Shown: piece after piece, positions 16,429 through 25,477 of the stretch | Position numbering within the stretch: position 1 is the stretch's first letter | How the letters are laid out: each line of letters starts with the position of its first letter | Assembly (NCBI GenBank): GCA_046583095.1 | Contig: JAYGDB010000116.1 | Span: 1-64,000, forward strand | From: JAJDAN01 sp046583095 | GTDB lineage: Bacteria; Myxococcota_A; UBA9160; UBA4427 | DNA length: 64,000 nt | Direction of reading: 5' to 3' | The notes under the pieces: generated by a model | The model's input: the letters and a program-made list of their open reading frames with translations, nothing else | The model's database searches: none | What the model was told of the DNA's origin: nothing | Position numbers and translations under genes: made by a program

Positions 16429-17277
16429 CTACTGGAACAGGACCGTTCGGAGCTGCGCGAACGGTTCGAATCCGAGACGTTCGTAGAGGCGTTCTGCCTC
16501 GCCATTGCCGTTCACCACCGCGAGCTGAACGTGGTCGGCCCCGGTCGCAAACGCCTCCTGGCAGAGCGCCGACATGCCCGCAGCAGCGAGTCCGCGCCGC
16601 CGGGCACGGGGAAACGTGTAGACGCCTTGGACGAGCCAGCCCTCGGGCCTGCGGACATCCGCATAGCCCACGAAGAGCACCTGCCCATCCACCTCGACGA
16701 CCCGAGCCCGAGGCAGTCGGCCGTCCACCCAGCGTCGAAAGCTCGGCAAGTCGCTGTCGAAGGAGTCCGGGCGGCCTTCCTCGCGAAGACTCGCTCGCGC
16801 CGCGTCCACCAGCTCTTCGAGATCGCCTCCCTCGGCGGCCCGCAGTTTTGCCCCGGGCGGAGGGTCCAGTTTGACGATCCGATCGGCGGTGAGGACATAG
16901 GCCGTCTCGCGGCGATCGAGCAGGCAGTTGCGGCCGCGTGCCGCCAGGCGTTCCCACAAACTCGTCACCTCGTCCCACCCGCTCTTCATCAAGCCGCTCG
17001 GCACGACTTCGAGAAACGGCATCCAGGCGTCGACCATCGCTTCGTCGATCCCGGAGTCGACGACCAAGCTGGGACGCAGGGACAGAACACCGACGATGCG
17101 TCCGCCCTCGAAGGCACCGAGCACCTGGGGCTCGAGCTCGCCCGGTGCCGTTGGGCGTCCCAGTCGCGACGCGAGATCCAGCAGGTGCAGGTTGTGGAGC
17201 GGATCCCGCGCGAGGAAAGCCAGCACGGCCTCGCGATCGCGAGCGGGGAGCAGCCGTGCCTTGAGACGATTCCGCAA
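16429..17277 (-). CDS. GNAT N-acetyltransferase with N-terminal DUF4081-type domain
   Basis: 282 residues. The C-terminal half (about 150-282) is a GNAT fold, with the acetyl-CoA loop 'FPRARRRGLAAAGMSALC' and the terminal 'ERLYERLGFEPF'. The N-terminal half ('AVLAFLARDPLHNLHLL') matches the DUF4081 type often fused to GNATs. The frame is open to 17370, inside the BCCP gene; I chose TTG 17277 because GGAG lies 6 nt before it and it follows the BCCP stop by 13 nt. The acceptor substrate is unknown. It is co-transcribed with the biotinyl protein, so it might act on acyl-CoA metabolism proteins, but that is speculation. Confidence 0.8.
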   Translation of the reverse strand: MRNRLKARLLPARDREAVLAFLARDPLHNLHLLDLASRLGRPTAPGELEPQVLGAFEGGRIVGVLSLRPSLVVDSGIDEAMVDAWMPFLEVVPSGLMKSGWDEVTSLWERLAARGRNCLLDRRETAYVLTADRIVKLDPPPGAKLRAAEGGDLEELVDAARASLREEGRPDSFDSDLPSFRRWVDGRLPRARVVEVDGQVLFVGYADVRRPEGWLVQGVYTFPRARRRGLAAAGMSALCQEAFATGADHVQLAVVNGNGEAERLYERLGFEPFAQLRTVLFQ

Positions 17278-17290
17278 GCGCCGCTCCGAA

Positions 17291-17506
17291 TCAGTCGAGG
17301 ACGACGAGGACGTCTCCCTCCGCAATACTTTCGCCCTCCGCAGTGCGGATCTCGCTGACGGTGCCGCCACACGGAGCCTCGAGGGGGATCTCCATCTTCA
17401 TCGATTCGATGATGAGGATGACATCCTCTTCTTGGACGGTGTCGCCGACAGCCTTCTCGATCTTCCACACGCTTCCGGCGATCTGAGCTTCGATCTCGAC
17501 TGCCAC
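17291..17506 (-). CDS. Biotin/lipoyl attachment domain protein (BCCP-like)
   Basis: A stand-alone biotinyl domain of 71 residues. The attachment lysine K37 lies in 'ESMKMEI', with the usual second half 'GTVSEIRTAEGESIAEGDVL'. It should be the carboxyl carrier of an acyl-CoA carboxylase or related biotin enzyme whose other subunits are outside the window. The GNAT gene follows 13 nt after its stop. A divergent promoter region with ffh lies upstream. Confidence 0.9.
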   Translation of the reverse strand: MAVEIEAQIAGSVWKIEKAVGDTVQEEDVILIIESMKMEIPLEAPCGGTVSEIRTAEGESIAEGDVLVVLD

Positions 17507-17580
17507 CCAGCCTCCTTCGAGCTACGACCGCCTGATGATGCTCGATCCCCCGCCGGGCTGCGACCCGAATTCGCGTGCGG

Positions 17581-17609
17581 CTAGCCCGGACTCCTCACCG
17601 GGCTAGACT
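17581..17609. promoter_or_regulatory. Palindrome and -10 box between BCCP and ffh
   Basis: Perfect 9-bp inverted repeat CTAGCCCGG (17581-17589) / CCGGGCTAG (17598-17606), loop 8 nt. The right arm overlaps TAGACT (17604-17609), a -10-like box facing ffh; the left arm contains TAGCCG on the minus strand facing the BCCP gene. It could be a shared operator or an RNA hairpin in the ffh leader. Confidence 0.45.
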
Positions 17610-17645
17610 CGGGCATCCCTCCCCCCGGATTGCCGGAGTTCCACG

Positions 17646-19172
17646 TTGCTCGAGACCGTCACCCAGGGCTTCCAGGCCGCCACCGAGAGGCTCCGCGGGG
17701 TCAAGGAACTCAGCGAAGACAACATCGACGCGGCTCTGCGCGACGTCCGTACATCGCTGCTCGAAGCGGACGTCGACTTCGACGTGGTGCGCAACTTCCT
17801 CGCAGGGGTGAAGGAACGCTCCCTGGGCCAAAAGGTCGAGACCCGTGCCCGAGACTCGTCGGGCCGGCGACTGCGGATGGCCCCCGGTCAGCAGTTCATC
17901 AAGATCTGCGAGAAGGAGCTGATCGCCCTGATGGGGCCGGTGGACCCCACGCTCGAGAAGGCCCGGGGCGCCACGTCGATCATGCTGGTCGGGCTCCAGG
18001 GCGTCGGCAAGACGACGGTCGCCGCCAAGCTCGCCCGCCACCTCGAGAAGCAGAAGATCCGCCCGCTGCTGGTCGCCGCCGACGTCTACCGTCCGGCCGC
18101 CATCGATCAACTCGAAGCCCTCGGCGCGAGCATCGACATCCCGGTGCACCGCGGCCAAGAGGGGCAGTCGCCCCCGGAGATCTGCCGCGCCGCAGCGGAT
18201 CGCGCCCGGGAAGAGCGCCTGAACGGAATCATCTACGACACCGCCGGCCGGCTGGCCGTCGACGACGAGCTAATGAGCGAGCTCGAGCAGATCGCCACGA
18301 TCGTCGAGCCAGCGAATACCCTGCTCGTCTGTGACTCCCTGATGGGCCGCGACGCCGTGAACGTCGCCCGGGCCTTCAAGCAGCGAATCGACATCGATGG
18401 CATCGTCATGACGAAGCTAGACGGCGACGCCCGAGGCGGCGCTGCCCTTGCGGTCAAGGCCGCCACCGGCGTTCCCATCAAGTTCCTGGGAACCGGCGAG
18501 ACCCTCGACAAACTCGAAGAGTTTCGTCCCGAGGGCCTAGCGTCGCGCATCCTCGGCATGGGAGACGTCGTCGGCCTCGTCCAGGACTTCGAGGAAGTCG
18601 TCGACGAAAAGCAGGCCGAAGCCGACGCAGAGCGCTTGCTCAAGGGCCAGTTCACGCTCGACGACCTCGTCACCCAGCTGAAAACCATCGGAAAGATGGG
18701 GTCGCTAAAGGAGATCCTCGGGAAGCTCCCCGGGATGGGCGACATGGCCGAGCAGGTCGACGAGACGGAACTCGGGAAGGTGCAGTCGTTGATCCACTCG
18801 ATGACGCCCCAGGAGCGCCACGAGCCCGGGCTGATCGACCCGAGTCGGGCGCGGCGAATCGCCGGGGGATCCGGCCGGCAGCCGAAGGAGGTGCATCAAC
18901 TCGTCGAGCGCTTCGATCAGATGAAGACTCTGATCGGCGCGATGGGAGGCTCCGGAGGCAAGGGCCTGCTCGGCGGCAGGATGCCCTCGCTGCCCGGGAT
19001 GGGCGGCGGGCTCGCAGGTGCGGGTGGGGTCGGCGCCGACCCGATGGCGATGTTCGCCGAGCCAGAGACCGCAGGCCGCGCACGGGGTCGCGAGCGCGCA
19101 CGGAATGCCGACACCCGGAAGAAGAGCAAGCGGAAGCAGGCGCGGAAGTCGCGCAAGAGGGGTCGACGCTGA
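17646..19172 (+). CDS. ffh: Signal recognition particle GTPase Ffh
   Basis: The SRP54 homologue, binding 4.5S RNA and signal sequences and docking FtsY. 508 residues: an N domain (1-90), a G domain with 'GLQGVGKTTVAAKLA', 'DVYRPAAIDQL', 'DTAGRLAVDD' and 'TKLDGDARGGAAL', and an M domain with the RNA-binding 'SRARRIAGGSGR'. The motif usually written D-A-(M/L)-T-G-Q-D-A reads DSLMGRDA, a conservative but unusual change beside the nucleotide site. The C-terminus is a Gly/Met-rich linker ending in a strongly basic tail. The start is TTG 17646 with GGAG 7 nt upstream. Confidence 0.95.
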   Translation: MLETVTQGFQAATERLRGVKELSEDNIDAALRDVRTSLLEADVDFDVVRNFLAGVKERSLGQKVETRARDSSGRRLRMAPGQQFIKICEKELIALMGPVDPTLEKARGATSIMLVGLQGVGKTTVAAKLARHLEKQKIRPLLVAADVYRPAAIDQLEALGASIDIPVHRGQEGQSPPEICRAAADRAREERLNGIIYDTAGRLAVDDELMSELEQIATIVEPANTLLVCDSLMGRDAVNVARAFKQRIDIDGIVMTKLDGDARGGAALAVKAATGVPIKFLGTGETLDKLEEFRPEGLASRILGMGDVVGLVQDFEEVVDEKQAEADAERLLKGQFTLDDLVTQLKTIGKMGSLKEILGKLPGMGDMAEQVDETELGKVQSLIHSMTPQERHEPGLIDPSRARRIAGGSGRQPKEVHQLVERFDQMKTLIGAMGGSGGKGLLGGRMPSLPGMGGGLAGAGGVGADPMAMFAEPETAGRARGRERARNADTRKKSKRKQARKSRKRGRR

Positions 19173-19254
19173 GCGGGCCGCTCTTCCCCACGGGATTCGG
19201 ATCCCTGTTTCGGACCTCAGCTTCTGTCACGCAGTTGCCGATCCAAGAACACGC

Positions 19255-21405
19255 ATGATGCGTACCCCTATCGCACTTCTATGCCTGGCCGCCCTGATCC
19301 TCGTCTCGCCGCCGGCCGACGCCGACCGGAGCTCAGAGCTGTTCCCGCGGCCTCCCGAGCTCGAGCGGGACGTTCAGTTCTGGGTGCGCGTCTACACGGA
19401 GGTGGACGGCGACAGCGGCTTCATCCACGACAGCCGCCTTCTGCATGTCGTCTACCAAACCGTGAAGTTCCCGGCCGGCGCGAACTCGCGCACCCGGGAC
19501 CGCATCGTTGAGAAGTCGAAACGCGGATACCGCGATGCACTCCGCGCCCTCGCCAAGGGCAAGCGGGCTCGGCTCACGCGGCTCGAAGCGCGTGTGCTGG
19601 CACTCTGGGGCACCGACGTCAAGAACAGTGAGCTACGTGCCGGCGCATCACGGCTGCGCTTCCAGCTGGGGCAGGCCGACAAGTTCCGGGCCGGGCTGAT
19701 TCGCTCGGGCATCTGGCGCAAGCAGATCCACAAGACCTTCACCGACCTGGGTCTCCCGAGCGAACTCGCTGCCCTGCCTCACGTCGAGTCGTCCTTCACC
19801 CCCAACGCGTACTCTCGGGTGGGCGCCGCCGGCCTCTGGCAGTTCACCCGATCCACCGGTCGCCGTTACATGCGGGTCGACCACGTGGTGGACGAGCGGC
19901 TCGACCCGACGGCCGCCACGCTCGCCGCCGCCCGCCTGCTCGAGCACAACCATCGGGCCACCGGCACCTGGCCGCTCGCGCTCACCGCCTACAATCACGG
20001 TGCTGCCGGCATACGCCGCGCGTCCCGCAAGATGGGAACGAAGGACATTGCGGTCATCGCGCGCAAGTACCGCAGCCGCCGGTTCGGCTTTGCGTCCCGA
20101 AACTTCTACGTAGAGTTCCTGGCGGCCCTGGAGATCGACAAGAACCCCGAGAAGTACTTCGGTCCGATCGCCTTCCGCGCTCCGCCCGAGATAGAGATCG
20201 CCGAGCTGCCGTACTACGCCTCGGCACAGGGGCTCGCCAAGGGACTCGGCATTTCGCTCGATGTCCTCAAACAGGCCAACCCCAGCCTGCGGCCTTCCAT
20301 CTGGAACGCTGCCAAGCGGGTGCCCAAGGGTTATCGGCTGCGTGTTCCACGGACCAGCCTCACCGAGCCGCTCGACCGCCTGATCGCGGGCGTGCCGCGC
20401 TCGGCCCGCTATGCCGCTCAGACACGCGATAGCTTCCACAAGGTACGGCGCGGCGAGACCTTGTCGGCCATCGCGGCCCGCTACCGAACCAGCGAGAGGG
20501 AGCTCGCGTCCCTGAACGGACTGCGCAGTCGGCACCGGATCCGCGCCGGCCAGAAGCTGCGCCTGCCCGAGGAGGCGGGGGCTCGGCGAAGCCGCCAGCG
20601 CGCCTCCATCGCACCCGAGGTGCGTCAGCCGCCGCCCGAGGACGGGATCTACCGGGTGCGTCGGGGTGACAGCCTCGCGAAGATCGCCGCCCGCTTCGGC
20701 GTGACCGTGCAGGACCTGCTCTCTCAGAACGCGATCCGCAACCAACACCGAATCGACATCGGACAGCGACTCCGCGTCGCTCCGGCACCGAACCCCGCGG
20801 CGACGCCCACAGAGGCGGCCCTGGCCGCGGCCCACCCGCACTCCATCGCGGAGTTTACGCCGCCTGCGGCGGCCCAGGCGAAGTTCGGGATCATCAGCGA
20901 AACCTCGCGCAACACGAGTGTCGCTGACGCCGCCGCCGAGCGGCCGGCAGCCGGCCAGCCCACGGACGCCCTGCTTGCCGACCCGGGCGACTACTCGGTC
21001 GCCTCGGACGAAACCATCGAGGTGCAAGCCGCCGAGACCCTCGGCCACTATGCCGAGTGGCTGGACCTGCGCGCGAGCCGACTGCGTCGGCTCAACCACA
21101 TGAGCTACGGAACGCCCCTCGTCCTGGGCAGGCGTCTGCGGCTCGACCTGAGCCAGGTGACTCCAGAGATTTTCGAAGAGCGCCGGAAGGAACATCACCG
21201 GGCGCTGCAGGGTGAGCTCTTCGAGCGGTACGCGATCGCCGGAACTCAGACCCATCGGGTTCGCCGGGGCGACTCCATCTGGGAGCTCGCAGAGCACACG
21301 TACCACGTGCCGCTCTGGCTCCTGCGCCAGTACAATCCGGACATCGACTTCGGCGAACTCCACCCCGGAGTCCGCCTCGCGATCCCGAAGCTGCGCGCGC
21401 GCTAG
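19255..21405 (+). CDS. MltD-like membrane-bound lytic murein transglycosylase with LysM repeats
   Basis: 716 residues from ATG 19255 (19258 also possible). A signal peptide (hydrophobic 'IALLCLAALILVSPPADA') is followed by a family-1 lytic transglycosylase domain (about 165-310), with catalytic E178 in 'PHVESSF', then 'GAAGLWQFTRSTGR' and 'ALTAYNHG'. LysM peptidoglycan-binding modules follow at about 394-437 and 466-509, a divergent one near 585-630, and one at 666-712. It cleaves glycan strands to anhydromuropeptides in the periplasm. An open frame extends upstream into ffh but lacks a signal peptide. Convergent with the phosphatase gene 11 nt away. Confidence 0.9.
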   Translation: MMRTPIALLCLAALILVSPPADADRSSELFPRPPELERDVQFWVRVYTEVDGDSGFIHDSRLLHVVYQTVKFPAGANSRTRDRIVEKSKRGYRDALRALAKGKRARLTRLEARVLALWGTDVKNSELRAGASRLRFQLGQADKFRAGLIRSGIWRKQIHKTFTDLGLPSELAALPHVESSFTPNAYSRVGAAGLWQFTRSTGRRYMRVDHVVDERLDPTAATLAAARLLEHNHRATGTWPLALTAYNHGAAGIRRASRKMGTKDIAVIARKYRSRRFGFASRNFYVEFLAALEIDKNPEKYFGPIAFRAPPEIEIAELPYYASAQGLAKGLGISLDVLKQANPSLRPSIWNAAKRVPKGYRLRVPRTSLTEPLDRLIAGVPRSARYAAQTRDSFHKVRRGETLSAIAARYRTSERELASLNGLRSRHRIRAGQKLRLPEEAGARRSRQRASIAPEVRQPPPEDGIYRVRRGDSLAKIAARFGVTVQDLLSQNAIRNQHRIDIGQRLRVAPAPNPAATPTEAALAAAHPHSIAEFTPPAAAQAKFGIISETSRNTSVADAAAERPAAGQPTDALLADPGDYSVASDETIEVQAAETLGHYAEWLDLRASRLRRLNHMSYGTPLVLGRRLRLDLSQVTPEIFEERRKEHHRALQGELFERYAIAGTQTHRVRRGDSIWELAEHTYHVPLWLLRQYNPDIDFGELHPGVRLAIPKLRAR

Positions 21406-21416
21406 GGAGTTCCGGT

Positions 21417-22094
21417 CTAGACCTGGAAGATCGTTTCGTCCGGCAGCCGGATCGCGGTCAACGGGCCACCGTACGCGGCGCCGGTGTCGATCCCGATGCC
21501 GAAGGGCGCATTCCAGCGCACCTGGAAGTCCTCGCTCGGCGTGTGGCCGTAGATCACTGTGGCGCCCAAGCGATGAGGCAAGTCGCAGGTCGCGCGCGTC
21601 CACAGCAGGTCTTCGGGCTTGCTCTTGCGCAGCGCGTAGGCAACGTCCTCAACCTTGAGCTGAGCGCGGCCGAAGCCCGCGTGGACGAAGACGTAATCGC
21701 CCTCCACGTAGTGGAGCTTCAGGCTCAGCAGGAAGTCCTCGTGCTTCTTCGGCAGGCGGAAAGACCGCCGGTCGCGCTGCTGTCGATCGAAGTAGCCGTA
21801 GCTCGCCAGGGTGCGATCCCCGCCGTTCATCAGGAAGGCGTCGCCACCGAAGTAGGCGTCATCCGTCCAGCCGAGGAAGTCCAGCAGCATCGACTCGTGG
21901 TTGCCAAGCAGGAAGACGCAGGGCCAGTCCTGCTGGAGCTGGATCAGCCGCTCCACCACTGCGAAGGGATTCGGACCCCGGTCGACGTAGTCCCCGAGGA
22001 AGACCAGCCGATCCCCCTCCTGCAGGGGAAGCTTGTCGAGCAACTCCTCGAGCTTCTCGTTCTCTCCGTGGATGTCGCCAACGGCGTACAGCAT
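21417..22094 (-). CDS. PrpA/ApaH-like metallophosphoesterase
   Basis: A 225-residue calcineurin-like phosphatase with the full bimetal set: 'GDIHG' near the N-terminus, 'GDYVDRG', 'GNHE', 'HAG' and 'YGHT'. The family includes bacterial serine/threonine protein phosphatases and Ap4A hydrolases. Length and 'GDYVDRGP' favour the PPP-type phosphatase, but the sequence alone does not decide between protein and dinucleotide substrates. It lies 76 nt downstream of rlmN on the same strand. Confidence 0.88.
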   Translation of the reverse strand: MLYAVGDIHGENEKLEELLDKLPLQEGDRLVFLGDYVDRGPNPFAVVERLIQLQQDWPCVFLLGNHESMLLDFLGWTDDAYFGGDAFLMNGGDRTLASYGYFDRQQRDRRSFRLPKKHEDFLLSLKLHYVEGDYVFVHAGFGRAQLKVEDVAYALRKSKPEDLLWTRATCDLPHRLGATVIYGHTPSEDFQVRWNAPFGIGIDTGAAYGGPLTAIRLPDETIFQV

Positions 22095-22170
22095 GAGCCG
22101 AACGGTCGCCTCCCCTCGTCGCGTCTTCGGCCGATGGGCCCGGGGGCTTGACCTGCGACCCCAGGAGTCT

Positions 22171-23220
22171 TCAGCCGGAGGGGCTCTGGGGGCTGCGAGA
22201 GCGGGCGGCGAGCTGACCGCAGGCGGCGTCTATGTCCGCACCGCGATTGCGCCGGAGGGTGACCCGCAGGCCGCCCTCGTGAAGGATCGCCGTGAAACGA
22301 TCGACGACCTCCCGAGCCGGCGGCCGGTACGGCGCATCGGCGTGGGCGTTCATGGGAATCACGTTGAGCTTGCACGGAATCCCCTGCAGTAGCGCGGGCA
22401 GCCGGCGCGCATCCTGCTCCGAGTCGTTCACGCCCTGCATCAGGGTGTACTCGAAGAAGATGGGACGCCGCGCAGAGATGAGCTCTTCGTTCCGCAGGTA
22501 ATCGAGCAGCTTCGCGATCGGGAAGCGTCGGTTGAGGGGGACGAGCACGTCCCGCACCTCGTCGCGAGTTGCGTGGAGCGACACGGCGAGGTTGATCGGC
22601 CCGACCTCGAGCAGCGGCCGGATCTTCGGGAGCACTCCGGCTGTAGATACGGTGACGCGACGCGGGGCCATCGCGAAGGCCTTGGGGTGGACCAGGATGC
22701 GAATCGCTTCGAGAACCGCCGGCAGGTTCAGGAGCGGCTCGCCCATGCCCATGAAGACGATGTTGCTGATCCGGTCCTCCTCTTCGAGAACCTCGCGGGC
22801 GCGGCAGACCTGATCGACGATCTCGGCGGTGGAGAGGTTGCGGGTGAAGCCCATGGCGCCCGTCGCGCAAAACGAGCAGCTGAGCGGGCAACCCACCTGG
22901 GTGGAGATGCAGAGGGTGTTGCGCCGCTCCTCGGGAATCAGGACGGCCTCGACGACCGCGTTGTCCGCGGCTCGCAGGACGAGCTTGCGGGTGCCGTCGC
23001 TCGACACACTCAGGGCGTCGAGCGAAAGGGCCCGGGTCTGCCACTCGCTGGCGAGACGTTCGCGCAGGGAGGCGTCGAGGTTCGTCATCTCGTGGGGATC
23101 CTCGACACCGCGCCGGTAGAGCCAGTCCGCCACCTGGTCGGCGCGGTAGCGCGGGATGCCCTCGGAGACGAAGTACTCGCCCAAGCGAGGCAGTGAGAGA
23201 TCCTTCAGATTGACGCTCAT
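22171..23220 (-). CDS. rlmN: 23S rRNA/tRNA adenine-C2 methyltransferase RlmN
   Basis: A radical SAM enzyme methylating C2 of A2503 in 23S rRNA and A37 in some tRNAs. 349 residues with the 4Fe-4S motif C111-x3-C115-x2-C118 ('VGCPLSCSFCATG'), 'GMGEPLLN' and the C-terminal 'CGQL' cysteine expected to take part in the ping-pong mechanism. The open frame runs further up (to 23637) but ATG 23220 overlaps the trmB stop (ATGA) and begins at family similarity. Confidence 0.95.
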   Translation of the reverse strand: MSVNLKDLSLPRLGEYFVSEGIPRYRADQVADWLYRRGVEDPHEMTNLDASLRERLASEWQTRALSLDALSVSSDGTRKLVLRAADNAVVEAVLIPEERRNTLCISTQVGCPLSCSFCATGAMGFTRNLSTAEIVDQVCRAREVLEEEDRISNIVFMGMGEPLLNLPAVLEAIRILVHPKAFAMAPRRVTVSTAGVLPKIRPLLEVGPINLAVSLHATRDEVRDVLVPLNRRFPIAKLLDYLRNEELISARRPIFFEYTLMQGVNDSEQDARRLPALLQGIPCKLNVIPMNAHADAPYRPPAREVVDRFTAILHEGGLRVTLRRNRGADIDAACGQLAARSRSPQSPSG

Positions 23221-23855
23221 CGCCGGACGTACTCGAAGAAGTAGAGGGGTCGCCTTTCTTGCCGCCAGGTCTCTTCGTAGGCGGTTCGGACGCGACCCGC
23301 GACCTCGCTGCACCACGGATCCGGCGCAAAGGCGTTCTCGAGGTCGCGCCCGGCGGCGAGGAGGGAGTCGATCTGGTGCGCGTAGGGGGTGTCGTCTGTC
23401 GCGACGTGGAGCGTGCCTCCCGGTTCGAGCGCGCGCTCGACGGACGCGACGAACGGAGCCTGGAAGAGGCGTCGGCTGGCCTGCCGGTCCTTCGGCCACG
23501 GATCCGAGAAGTTGATCCAGAAGGCGGAAACACCTCCCGGCCGACACAGGTGCTCGACCACCACCTGCCCTCGGCCTTCGACGAGGCGCACGTTGCGGAG
23601 CCCGGTCCGCGCGAGCCGGCGGGCCATCCTGAGACATCGCTTGAAGGAAACCTCGACGCCGACGAACGCGGTGTCCGGGTTCTTGCCGGCCAGGTCGAGC
23701 AGGAACTCTCCGCGGCCGAAACCGATCTCGACGACGAGACGCAGGGGAGGTTTCAGGCCTGGAGCGAACTCGTCCTCCCAGCCGCGCTCGGCGACGCCAT
23801 CGACTCGACGTCTCCAGTCTTCACCCGGAATGTCGTACTTGAGACCGCGGCCCAT
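23217..23855 (-). CDS. trmB: tRNA (guanine-N7)-methyltransferase TrmB
   Basis: 212 residues, SAM-dependent, making m7G46 in the tRNA variable loop. SAM-binding 'VEIGFGRGEFLLDLA', the family signature 'FSDPWPKDRQASRRLFQ' and the C-terminal 'TAYEETW' tRNA-binding segment are present. AGGAG lies 6 nt before the ATG. It is coupled to rlmN by a 4-nt overlap, so the two RNA methyltransferases are co-translated. Confidence 0.94.
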   Translation of the reverse strand: MGRGLKYDIPGEDWRRRVDGVAERGWEDEFAPGLKPPLRLVVEIGFGRGEFLLDLAGKNPDTAFVGVEVSFKRCLRMARRLARTGLRNVRLVEGRGQVVVEHLCRPGGVSAFWINFSDPWPKDRQASRRLFQAPFVASVERALEPGGTLHVATDDTPYAHQIDSLLAAGRDLENAFAPDPWCSEVAGRVRTAYEETWRQERRPLYFFEYVRR

Positions 23856-23863
23856 GGAAGCTC

Positions 23864-25477
23864 CTAGACTTCCGCCCCCATGAGCATGGCGCGCAAGTCC
23901 GGCAGGAACGGCCGCCGGGGGAGGATGTCCAGTTGATAGCGCTCCCCGTCACCGATGCCTGCCCGGCGTCGCGCATCATCAATCGCTTCCAGGGGACCTC
24001 CCAGACCGTCGACGAGCCCCACGTCGAGGGCGGTGCGGCCACTCCATACGCGGCCGCCTGCCACGCGCTCGACGGCGGCGACGTCCAGCCCGCGGCCCGC
24101 CGCGACGCGCTTGACGAAGACGTCGTAGAGCGCCTGCATCTCGTCACTGACGGCGCGGCGCTCATCGGGCGTAAAGCCACGTGTCTCACTGAAGAGCCCC
24201 GCTCGGTCTCCCATCTCGACCGCGTCCCGGCCGATTCCGAGCCGACGGTATAGGCCCTCGAGATTCAGCTTGCCGCCCACCACGCCGATCGAACCGGTCA
24301 GGCTGCCGGGCTCGATCCAGATCGCGTGGGCGGCCGCCGCCAGGTAGTACCCGCCCGACGCGGCGACCTCTCCCATCGAGACCACGACGGGCTTCTCCTG
24401 GGCGGTCAGTTCGACGGCGCGGTAGAGGAGATCCGATGCCACCGCGTCGCCGCCCGGAGAGTCGACTCGCAGCACGACCCCCGCGGTGCGGTCGTCCTCT
24501 CTCACGCGAGCCAGCAGGCGGCTCACCGGGACGCTGCCGATCCCCCGGCGTGACGTCCCGCGAAGCACGTTCCCGGTCGCGACGACGTAGGCCAGCTTGG
24601 GCAGGTGTCGTAGCAACGGGCGCCAGCCCGGATCCGCAACGACCCTGCCGAGGTAGCTGGCGAGATCGAGAAATGCGACGTCCCGGCTCGCGTCGCCGCC
24701 GCGAGAGAACGGCCGCAGGGCTTCTTCGAGTTCGTCGGCGTACAGGAACCCGTCGATCAGTCCGGCCTCCCGCGCGGCGCCAGCCGCATACGGGCCACGA
24801 TCGATTCTCTCCCGAACCTCTCCGGGCTCGAGCCCCCGCCCGGTTCCAATCGCGTCCACCAACTCTCGGTAGAGATCGGTCAGCCACGCCTCCGACTGCT
24901 CGCGTTGCTCGGGTGACATGGAGCGTCGGGTCGCGATCTCCCCGGCGCTCTTGTACCGGCCCACGTGAACCACCTCGGGCTCCACGTCGAGCTTGTCGAG
25001 CAGATCCTTCAAGAAGAACTGTTCGGTCCGCAGTCCGACGAGTTGCACGACACCGCTCTCGGGAAGCCAGACGCTGTCGGCGCCGCTGGCGATCCAGAGC
25101 TGCGCGGCGGTCAGGCTCTCGGCCCAGGCGACGACGGGCATACCGGCTTCCCGAAGTCGATCGACCCGACGCCGCAGCGCAGCTGCCTGATTGAAACGAT
25201 GCGGCCCAGTACCCTGGAAGCGCAGCAAGACTCCCGAGATTCGAGGATCCTCGGCCACGCGCTCGAGGCTCTGCAGCAGTTCGAGGAAGGAGAGCCCGGC
25301 ATCTCGATTGGTTCCGAAGGCGGCTCGGCCCCGCTCTCCGACATCGGCGCCGAGCGGAACTAGCAGCCACAGCGCGTTCGCCTTCGCCCTCCGCTCGAGT
25401 CCACGGCCGGCAAGCCGCACTGCCCTGGCGCCGTTCGCGAGGAGCCGCGAGGCGAAGCCGACGACCGGAGACGCCAA
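23864..25477 (-). CDS. sppA: Signal peptide peptidase SppA (67K type)
   Basis: 537 residues, with two tandem ClpP-like domains as in the long SppA. The catalytic lysine should be K176 ('GRYKSAGE') and the serine S374 ('GEVAASGGYY'). It degrades cleaved signal peptides at the membrane. The TTG start directly abuts the VWA-gene stop, so the two are probably co-translated. A strong N-terminal membrane anchor is not obvious, unlike E. coli SppA; only a weak hydrophobic stretch (about 34-43) is seen. Confidence 0.92.
   Translation of the reverse strand: MASPVVGFASRLLANGARAVRLAGRGLERRAKANALWLLVPLGADVGERGRAAFGTNRDAGLSFLELLQSLERVAEDPRISGVLLRFQGTGPHRFNQAAALRRRVDRLREAGMPVVAWAESLTAAQLWIASGADSVWLPESGVVQLVGLRTEQFFLKDLLDKLDVEPEVVHVGRYKSAGEIATRRSMSPEQREQSEAWLTDLYRELVDAIGTGRGLEPGEVRERIDRGPYAAGAAREAGLIDGFLYADELEEALRPFSRGGDASRDVAFLDLASYLGRVVADPGWRPLLRHLPKLAYVVATGNVLRGTSRRGIGSVPVSRLLARVREDDRTAGVVLRVDSPGGDAVASDLLYRAVELTAQEKPVVVSMGEVAASGGYYLAAAAHAIWIEPGSLTGSIGVVGGKLNLEGLYRRLGIGRDAVEMGDRAGLFSETRGFTPDERRAVSDEMQALYDVFVKRVAAGRGLDVAAVERVAGGRVWSGRTALDVGLVDGLGGPLEAIDDARRRAGIGDGERYQLDILPRRPFLPDLRAMLMGAEV

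Noticed and set aside
19648..21603. Long minus-strand frame over the MltD-like gene
   Set aside because: Shadow caused by high GC. The plus-strand gene has a signal peptide, catalytic motifs and LysM repeats.
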